From the NCBI GenBank assembly GCA_937895695.1, contig CALBLM010000110.1:1-11716 (forward strand): a DNA stretch of 11,716 nt. The letters run 5' to 3'. The position numbers and the translations under genes are program-made. This document shows positions 6,204 to 11,716 of the stretch, one piece after another. The stretch is from an uncultured Megasphaera sp. GTDB lineage: Bacteria; Bacillota; Negativicutes; Veillonellales; Megasphaeraceae. Below the pieces are notes generated by a model. The model saw nothing but the letters and a program-made list of their open reading frames with translations, ran no database searches and was not told the DNA's origin. How positions within the stretch are numbered: position 1 is the stretch's first letter; each line of letters starts with the position of its first letter.

Positions 6204-7382
6204 TTACATATAAGATTCTATCCACTTTTTTAATGTAAATACATTATCCAAACGCTCCCAAGCAAAATCTTCATTTTCACGGCCAAAATGCCCATATATA
6301 GCGGTTTTACCAAATTGTGGCCGGCGCAAGTCCAGTCGTTCAATAATATCGCCAACAGCAAATGAAAAGGTTTTTGCCACGGCTTTTTCAATAATTGGTT
6401 TTGGAACATGTTCAGAACAGAACGTATGAATCTGCACGGCTTCCGGATATATTCCACTAATGGCATAGGCAATCGATACTTCACAGCGATCACATAGGCC
6501 GGCAGCTACAATATGTTTTGCTACATAGCGAGCCATATAGGCAGCACTACGATCTACTTTCGTCGCATCTTTGCCCGAAAAAGCGCCTCCCCCATGTTTC
6601 GCTACCGTTCCATACGTGTCTACCATGAGTTTACGTCCCGTCAGCCCCGTATCACCGACAGGGCCACCAATCACAAAACGACCGGTTCCATTAATACGAA
6701 TAGCCGTCTGTGGCCGAATCCATTCACGGCATACGGGATCAATAATGACGTTTCGTATAATCGTTTTTAATTCTTCCGTTCCAATCGTTTCACTATGCTG
6801 TGCCGCTATAACCAAGCTATGAATGCCGATCGGTTTTCCTGCTTCATCAAATTCCATCGTGACCTGAGATTTTCCATCAGGACGTAAAATCGTTCTTAGC
6901 TCTGTATGATGACGTACCCAATCCAACTGACGTACCAAATTTTGTGCTAGATTGACTGTGATAGGCATATAATTATCCGTTTCATTGGTCGCGTACCCAT
7001 ACATAATACCCTGATCGCCACTGCCTATTTCCGTTTTCTCGGCTTCCTTCTGCACGCCCTGTGCAATATCGACAGACTGCTGATGTACATTCGTAAAAAT
7101 CAGACATGTGTCCGCCGTAAATCCCAATGCCGGATCGGTATAGCCAATACGGCGAATGACGTTACGAGCTGTTTCGGTAATATCAACCGTTGCCGAAGAC
7201 TGTACTTCCCCGGCAATCGTCAGGACATTACCGGAAACAAATGATTCTACAGCAACATGGGCATACCGATCTTGCTGTAAATAGGCATCTAAAATAGCAT
7301 CGGATATTTGATCGCAAATTTTATCCGGATGTCCTTCTGTAACCGCTTCAGACGTAATATATCGGTAATGGCAATTTCCCAT
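6204..7382 (-). CDS. metK: S-adenosylmethionine synthetase
   Basis: MetK makes S-adenosylmethionine from methionine and ATP in the cytosol. The 392 residues compare with 384 in E. coli. All three domains appear present: TSEAVTEGHPDKICDQISDA at the N-terminus with the active-site GHPDK at 17-21, the first family signature GSGDQGIMYGYATNETD starting at 120, TGRFVIGGPVGDTGLTGRK at 233-251, and the second signature GGGAFSGKD at 264-272, followed by KVDRSAAYMARYVAKHIVAAG. The C-terminal YGHFGRE is also kept. Nothing essential looks lost, so it should be active. The start ATG follows GGGAGG by 10 nt. The gene begins 24 nt after the regulator gene and ends at its own terminator, so the two appear cotranscribed. 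Its placement beside a radical-SAM activase suggests local SAM supply, though it could be the only metK of the cell. Confidence 0.97.
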   Translation of the reverse strand: MGNCHYRYITSEAVTEGHPDKICDQISDAILDAYLQQDRYAHVAVESFVSGNVLTIAGEVQSSATVDITETARNVIRRIGYTDPALGFTADTCLIFTNVHQQSVDIAQGVQKEAEKTEIGSGDQGIMYGYATNETDNYMPITVNLAQNLVRQLDWVRHHTELRTILRPDGKSQVTMEFDEAGKPIGIHSLVIAAQHSETIGTEELKTIIRNVIIDPVCREWIRPQTAIRINGTGRFVIGGPVGDTGLTGRKLMVDTYGTVAKHGGGAFSGKDATKVDRSAAYMARYVAKHIVAAGLCDRCEVSIAYAISGIYPEAVQIHTFCSEHVPKPIIEKAVAKTFSFAVGDIIERLDLRRPQFGKTAIYGHFGRENEDFAWERLDNVFTLKKWIESYM

Positions 7383-7406
7383 GGGTCGTATCCTCCCTTC
7401 TATTTC

Positions 7407-8307
7407 CTATCGAATATCAAATTTTTTTCGATATGCATGCGGTGTTTCACCTGTATACTGTTTAAAAATCTTACAAAAATAACTTGTCCTGTGATACCCT
7501 AGATGACGACTAATCATATCTACAGAAGATTTAGAAGTACGCAATATTTTTTCAGCTTCTTCAATCCGGCACTGATTAATATACTGCATCAAATTCATAT
7601 TCATTTCCTGTTTAAACAACTTAGAAAGATACGATTCACTCAAAAATACCTCTTCCGCTATCGTACGCAGTGATAAATTACAACTGAGATGGGATTTAAT
7701 ATAGTCAATAGTTTTACGAATTTCTACTCGCTTCACCGATGACGCTGTATCCGTTTCTTTTGTCTTTCCGATTTCTGTCGTATCATAGGCTAAATTTAAA
7801 TGATGGTCATTAAATGGAAAATAGGCTGTCGTCAACGTATTTAAAACGCGAGATGCACTCATAATTTCTTCGTACCGATATTGGGGAACAGATTTAAAAT
7901 ATTTAAATGCATGTGTATCTTCTTCCCATTTCGTCGCTTCCTGCATATACGGAATTCTTGCATCTGGCGAAGCCATTTGCCCCGATACGATAAATCCGTG
8001 CAGTTGATTTTCATGCACAATAGGAATCGCAAAATCAATGAGTCCCGCATGGCACCGATAGGGGCAGCAAGATTGATTTTTAAACGTTTCCAAGCCACCA
8101 TACAAATCACATTGATAGCATTTGTTGCGAAACGCCGGAATACTACGCATAAATTGACAAAATTTAGTAAAATTATATTTACTTGACCGTTCACGACCTT
8201 TTATATCCACATATATGCATGCGATATTGGTTACATTCGTATAATCATTTAAAATGCTACTGACAATTTTTTTTTACCTTATCTTCTTTATTGAATGTGA
8301 TAGCCAT
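7407..8307 (-). CDS. PocR-domain AraC-family activator, frame interrupted at an A9 run
   Basis: The long open frame (from a GTG at 8210) lacks a ribosome binding site and begins inside the sensor domain. A better start is ATG at 8307-8305, preceded by AAAGGG; its frame reads MAITFNKEDKVKK and stops after 16 codons because of nine A at plus-strand 8267-8275. Removing one A joins both parts into a seamless 299-residue protein continuing IVSSILNDYTNVTNIACIYV. Residues 1 to about 165 are a PocR sensor domain (KFCQFMRS; Cys-rich CYQCDLYGG and SCCPYRCHAGLIDFAIPI), which in Salmonella PocR responds to 1,2-propanediol. The last 100 residues hold two AraC helix-turn-helix motifs (SESYLSKLFKQEMN; RTSYFCKIFKQYTGETP). 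It is likely the activator of the dehydratase operon. Whether the break is real, a phase switch, a slippage site or an error cannot be told here. Confidence 0.85.
8267..8275 (-). repeat. Nine-A homopolymer at the regulator frameshift
   Basis: On the coding (minus) strand the sequence is GGT followed by nine A and then TTGTC. With nine A the ATG-initiated frame ends at TAG after 16 codons; with eight or eleven A it continues into the PocR domain. Runs of this length are known to vary by slipped-strand replication and to cause RNA polymerase slippage. Confidence 0.9.
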
Positions 8308-8921
8308 GAGGTGACCCTTTCTACAGATATAACTCATCTGCTTGAAAAATTTCAAAACAAGGATTCTATCACATCAGTATCGTTTATCTGGAAACATCGC
8401 CTTGCGTTCTACTGTTCGTGATAGATTCGTAAATTGATAAATATCTATCTCAATTGCATATACGTATTCATTTTGCCTTGCATCTTCTTATGTACTGTAT
8501 CCTCAATATTAACAGCCATCATTTAATGCAACATACAAAATAAACTAAAAAATGGGACTTTCGGTTCTGATTTTGGACTTATTTTTATTATATCCTTTCA
8601 TTTTTTTATTCGCTATACTCCATCAATAGATACACCATTAAATCGTATAATAAGACAAAATAGTGTTATTTTTATCTTGATTGCGTTTTATTTACCTCAT
8701 ATTATACTATTTTTTTATAAAATAATAGTTTTTTACACAAATTTTATCCATATTATTTTTGCATATATATAAATATCATAGATAGTTAATTGTGTATGAT
8801 TTTCAGGAATATATAAACAAATACTATCGTTATACGATGACTATTTATTTGAAAAACACCATATTTTTATATGAAAATAAATATCAACAAAATGGATTTG
8901 TGATAATTCTTACAACTAACT
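8308..8921. other. AT-rich intergenic region without a gene
   Basis: About 600 bp separate the restriction gene terminator from the regulator. Base composition becomes strikingly AT-rich, especially 8580-8900. I see no open reading frame with a ribosome binding site, no tRNA and no clear repeat array. It holds the possible regulator promoter at its left end and a short direct repeat GGACTT at 8555-8560 and 8575-8580. Confidence 0.6.
8327..8355 (-). promoter_or_regulatory. Possible promoter of the regulator-metK unit
   Basis: On the minus strand TTGAAA (8355-8350) is followed after exactly 17 nt by TTATAT (8332-8327). The -35 differs from consensus at two positions. It overlaps a perfect inverted repeat, TTGAAA-AA-TTTCAA (8342-8355), that could bind a repressor or the regulator itself. 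Transcription would start near 8320, leaving only a short leader before the ribosome binding site at about 8314-8319, which is tight and lowers confidence. Confidence 0.35.
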
Positions 8922-8958
8922 AAAAAAAGCCCTTCATCCATCTATAGATAAGGGCTTT
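8922..8958 (-). terminator. Rho-independent terminator of the restriction gene
   Basis: Plus-strand arms AAAGCCCTT (8926-8934) and AAGGGCTTT (8950-8958) pair perfectly. The intervening loop contains the palindrome ATCTATAGAT. On the minus strand the hairpin ends in a T run (8928-8922). It lies 3 nt beyond the stop codon of the helicase gene, so nothing downstream is expected to share its transcript. Confidence 0.93.
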
Positions 8959-8961
8959 CTT

Positions 8962-11716
8962 TTAGTTACCAAAGTGAATCTCTATTCGTTCTTGTAATGT
9001 ACCGTTTTTTGCAGCTTCTGCAGCATCTTCTTGTACAAAATGGGAATGATGTACGTTAAACTGTGTATCAAATCCAAAAATATAATTCGTTGCAATGAGA
9101 TAAATGATACGAGATGGAGCCATACCATATACTTGCTTTTCAAGAATATGACGAACTCGTTCCTTATCATTCGGGAATATTTTCTTCATCTTCGGGCTAC
9201 GGTATAATCGCTTTACGATTTCCGCAATATATAATCCCGATTTCATATACAAATCAGCAAATGTAGCATCCGGATCATCAAAGCAACCCGGATTTTCTTG
9301 TTCTAACAAATCTACCATCTTTTTTACTACCCAACGATGTGTGAAGATTTGATTTGTCTTCTGCGGAGGAATGTAGTCAAATATATCCTGAGTTTGCTCT
9401 TCATCAAAATAATCAGCTAACGCCTCTTTTTTATCTAAAAATTCTTGAACAGAATCATTAAATACTTGTTCATCAAATAAATGACCTTTAAAAGGAATCA
9501 TTTTACCCGCTTGTTCATCAAAAATATCGCCACCATCTCTTAATAAGCGGAAATCTTCTATGGTGATTCCCGTGACTTCTTTAAAAACCTGGGGCTCAAT
9601 ACCGATATCTAAGCGTTTCAGTGTAAACTCTCTATTGCCATACGCCATCAGAAAACTGGGAATCGTTCGCGAGAAACCTCTCAAATGGTCTCGAATTTTA
9701 TCTTCATAGCCTTTCTTTTCTTGTTCTGCTTTATGCGTTTCTAATTGCTTAACCAAATCCTTAGGCTTATCATTTACGATTTCTTGAGTCACTTTTTTCA
9801 TATTTTGATTCATCGTATCCAATGCAGCCTGCATTGTAGACTTCAACGTATTTTCTGCCTCTTTGACCTGTTCTGCTGTTTCTGCCTCTTTGAGTCCACG
9901 TGTATATTTGTTTTGCGCAACATTAATGTTTTTCATATAATCATCAGCAATTTCGTCAAACGTATTATCAACAGTAGCAGCAATATTTTTTTCAGCTTTC
10001 TTTTGTTGCGATTTGTTCATTTCATATTGTGCAGATAAGGGAGGTATTACTGTTGCAGTAATCGTATCTTTTACTTTTTTCTTGTAATCATCAATTATTT
10101 TGCGTATTTCTTCATGAGGAGTAGCTAATGTTGTTGTATGGATTACCTCTTGCATGGGCTGTTCCAACTGGTCATTGAGTTCACCATATATTTTATCCCC
10201 AAAGATATCTTGGGATTGACCAATAACCATCGTATCCGGTAAATCGACATTTCCATTCTCATCTAATGGAATATCCGGTGCATCTGGTAAGAAAGTTTGC
10301 TTTTTCTTAGGTTCTTCCTGTACAGGGGTAATATTACCTAAAATTTCTTGGATAGCTTTAGGAGCACCAAAAACATTAGCTATATTATTGAACAGAAAAT
10401 TAGACATAAAACCACGACGGACTACTTCTGTACATTTTAGCCTTCTTGGAATGGATAGCACTTTAGCCGCATCCAACTCAATCATCGCGCCCTGGTCATC
10501 TTCCCCTAAGACAGGGAAAAAGTTCAGTAGTCGCTTGATATTTTTCTTACGGTCTTCCGTTGTGCCACTATCATTTGTTGTATCTTGCATCAAATCATTG
10601 GCAAACTGGTCATAAATAACTAACGTACGAGCCGGATCAAAATCAAAGACATAGGCTGTTTCTTTCATATATCTTTTGCCATCCGCATCAGTAAAAGTAC
10701 AAGGATTTTGTGCACGGAAAGCTGCTTGCATATAGGCAGAAGGACTTTTCAGGTTACAAAGCATAAGTACTCCACTCCATTTTGGAATAGTGACACCTAC
10801 GGTAAGCTGTCCTACTGTAATGGTTATGGTCTTATCGCAATTTTCAATTGTTTCCTTCACCAAATTATACGCATTTGTCTGCTTTTGATTCTCTGTTTCC
10901 GATATTTCATTATTTTGTTTCACATTACCAGCTGCGATAACAACCTTATATTCACAAAAGACAGGATCGTCCTTCAGCATATTTGCTAACGCCTTAGCAC
11001 TGGATACTCGATTCATGTACCACATAGTATGGGCTAATTGTTTCCGCAGTTCCGGCGTAGAAAAAGGATATTTTTCTTGCGTAGATAAGGCATGAAGGAA
11101 TTTCTTTATCTCCTCTTCATGAACAAATTTTCCGTATTCCTTCGTGCTAAAAAACTCATTCAAATCAAATGCATAATCCCTGTGTTCATCTTCTGAAAAA
11201 TCAATACCTTGCTTTAATTGTCCTGTAAGCATAGGAGAAATTTGATAGGTAAACATAGACAATTTGGGAAGGCGTTCATACGGATTTATCGTATCGCTAT
11301 GCCATGTGGTTTTAGCTTGTTGTTCATCGGCATAAGTCCAATTATAGATTTGACTACTAGAAAAACGTCCTTCTGCCAATTGTTTAAATGGCGTACCAGA
11401 CAAATACAATGTATGATCTCTCTGAATTTCTTTAAAAGCTCGCTCTGTTTTCTTCGTATCTACCCCTTCTTGTGATTCATCTACAATCAGTAAATCAAAA
11501 TGAGTCTTGACAATCCATTCTAGTTTATCGATTTTTCCGCCAAAGAAAATGGAGCCTTTTAAATTTTGCAAAGATTCAAAACCAATATAGGGTATATCTT
11601 TAGAGCCGTTCTTCAGACAATAATCTATGTATTGATCTCTTGTAAAGACGCCATCTTTTCCTTTTAAAGCATCTGTATCAGAGACAAACAACATTCGTGG
11701 TTGACGCCAACCAATA
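8962..11716 (-). CDS. SF2 helicase / N6-adenine methyltransferase-like restriction protein (5' partial)
   Basis: The frame is open to the right window edge (IGWRQPR precedes the first Met), so the N-terminus, including the expected Walker A motif, lies outside. Numbering from that Met, helicase motif II is DESQ at 72-75, motif III is SGTP at 99-102, and the motif V/VI region is GQLTVGVTIP (296-304) and YMQAAFRAQNP (321-331). This is the translocase type found in restriction systems. Residues about 525-665 are Lys/Glu-rich and probably coiled coil. Residues 780-875 resemble the start of an N6-adenine methyltransferase: FTHRWVVKKMVDLLEQ like motif X, and FADLYMKSGLY where DPACGSG-like motif I is expected, here degenerate. 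The protein stops at residue 910 before any NPPY catalytic motif, and no such gene follows. It is probably part of a type II (Eco57I-like) or related restriction system and unrelated to the microcompartment. Confidence 0.8.
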   Translation of the reverse strand, partial: IGWRQPRMLFVSDTDALKGKDGVFTRDQYIDYCLKNGSKDIPYIGFESLQNLKGSIFFGGKIDKLEWIVKTHFDLLIVDESQEGVDTKKTERAFKEIQRDHTLYLSGTPFKQLAEGRFSSSQIYNWTYADEQQAKTTWHSDTINPYERLPKLSMFTYQISPMLTGQLKQGIDFSEDEHRDYAFDLNEFFSTKEYGKFVHEEEIKKFLHALSTQEKYPFSTPELRKQLAHTMWYMNRVSSAKALANMLKDDPVFCEYKVVIAAGNVKQNNEISETENQKQTNAYNLVKETIENCDKTITITVGQLTVGVTIPKWSGVLMLCNLKSPSAYMQAAFRAQNPCTFTDADGKRYMKETAYVFDFDPARTLVIYDQFANDLMQDTTNDSGTTEDRKKNIKRLLNFFPVLGEDDQGAMIELDAAKVLSIPRRLKCTEVVRRGFMSNFLFNNIANVFGAPKAIQEILGNITPVQEEPKKKQTFLPDAPDIPLDENGNVDLPDTMVIGQSQDIFGDKIYGELNDQLEQPMQEVIHTTTLATPHEEIRKIIDDYKKKVKDTITATVIPPLSAQYEMNKSQQKKAEKNIAATVDNTFDEIADDYMKNINVAQNKYTRGLKEAETAEQVKEAENTLKSTMQAALDTMNQNMKKVTQEIVNDKPKDLVKQLETHKAEQEKKGYEDKIRDHLRGFSRTIPSFLMAYGNREFTLKRLDIGIEPQVFKEVTGITIEDFRLLRDGGDIFDEQAGKMIPFKGHLFDEQVFNDSVQEFLDKKEALADYFDEEQTQDIFDYIPPQKTNQIFTHRWVVKKMVDLLEQENPGCFDDPDATFADLYMKSGLYIAEIVKRLYRSPKMKKIFPNDKERVRHILEKQVYGMAPSRIIYLIATNYIFGFDTQFNVHHSHFVQEDAAEAAKNGTLQERIEIHFGN

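Noticed and set aside
8705..8745. Hairpin ACTATT ... AATAGT followed by T residues, as a plus-strand terminator
   Set aside because: The stem is six A/T-rich pairs in a region that is almost all A and T; such matches are expected by chance, and no plus-strand gene precedes it.
9745..10038. Plus-strand open frame of 97 codons opposite the restriction gene
   Set aside because: It lies antisense to the Lys/Glu-rich coiled-coil part of the helicase gene, whose reverse complement naturally gives Phe/Leu/Ile/Cys-rich translations; it has no ribosome binding site or known motif.

Overview
This window looks like chromosomal DNA from a strictly anaerobic Bacillota. The grounds are an oxygen-sensitive glycyl radical enzyme, strong AGGAGG-type ribosome binding sites, moderate-GC genes and very AT-rich spacers. 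A member of the Negativicutes is my best guess, held weakly. Every gene I can support lies on the minus strand, so transcription runs from high to low coordinates.

Layout from right to left: (1) 8962-11716 is a large SF2-helicase/methyltransferase-like restriction protein, cut by the right edge and closed by a strong terminator. (2) 8308-8921 is an AT-rich spacer with no gene. (3) 7407-8307 is a PocR-domain AraC-family activator whose frame is broken at a run of nine A, and 6204-7382 is a complete S-adenosylmethionine synthetase (metK) 24 nt downstream, ended by a hairpin-plus-U terminator. (4) 5971-6149 holds a likely activator-dependent promoter. (5) A tightly packed operon follows and runs off the left edge: an 863-residue glycyl radical diol/glycerol dehydratase, its radical-SAM activase, the trimeric shell protein PduB, a hexameric PduA/PduJ-type shell protein, a flavoprotein-like protein carrying microcompartment-type end modules, and a second hexameric shell protein with a long acidic C-terminal extension.

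Together, parts 3-5 read as a glycyl radical enzyme-associated bacterial microcompartment (GRM) of the B12-independent 1,2-propanediol (or glycerol) type. The activase installs the glycyl radical at the expense of SAM, which the local metK may supply. The dehydratase makes propionaldehyde (or 3-hydroxypropionaldehyde) inside the shell. The aldehyde-consuming enzymes expected for such an organelle are not in view and would lie beyond the left edge. The PocR-type regulator is the likely diol-responsive activator.

The most unusual features are: a roughly 74-residue insertion in the middle of the dehydratase that looks like an internal encapsulation peptide; the A9 frameshift in the regulator, which could be a phase switch, transcriptional slippage, a lesion or an error; metK inside a microcompartment locus; and a restriction protein that ends before its methyltransferase catalytic motif with no partner gene downstream.
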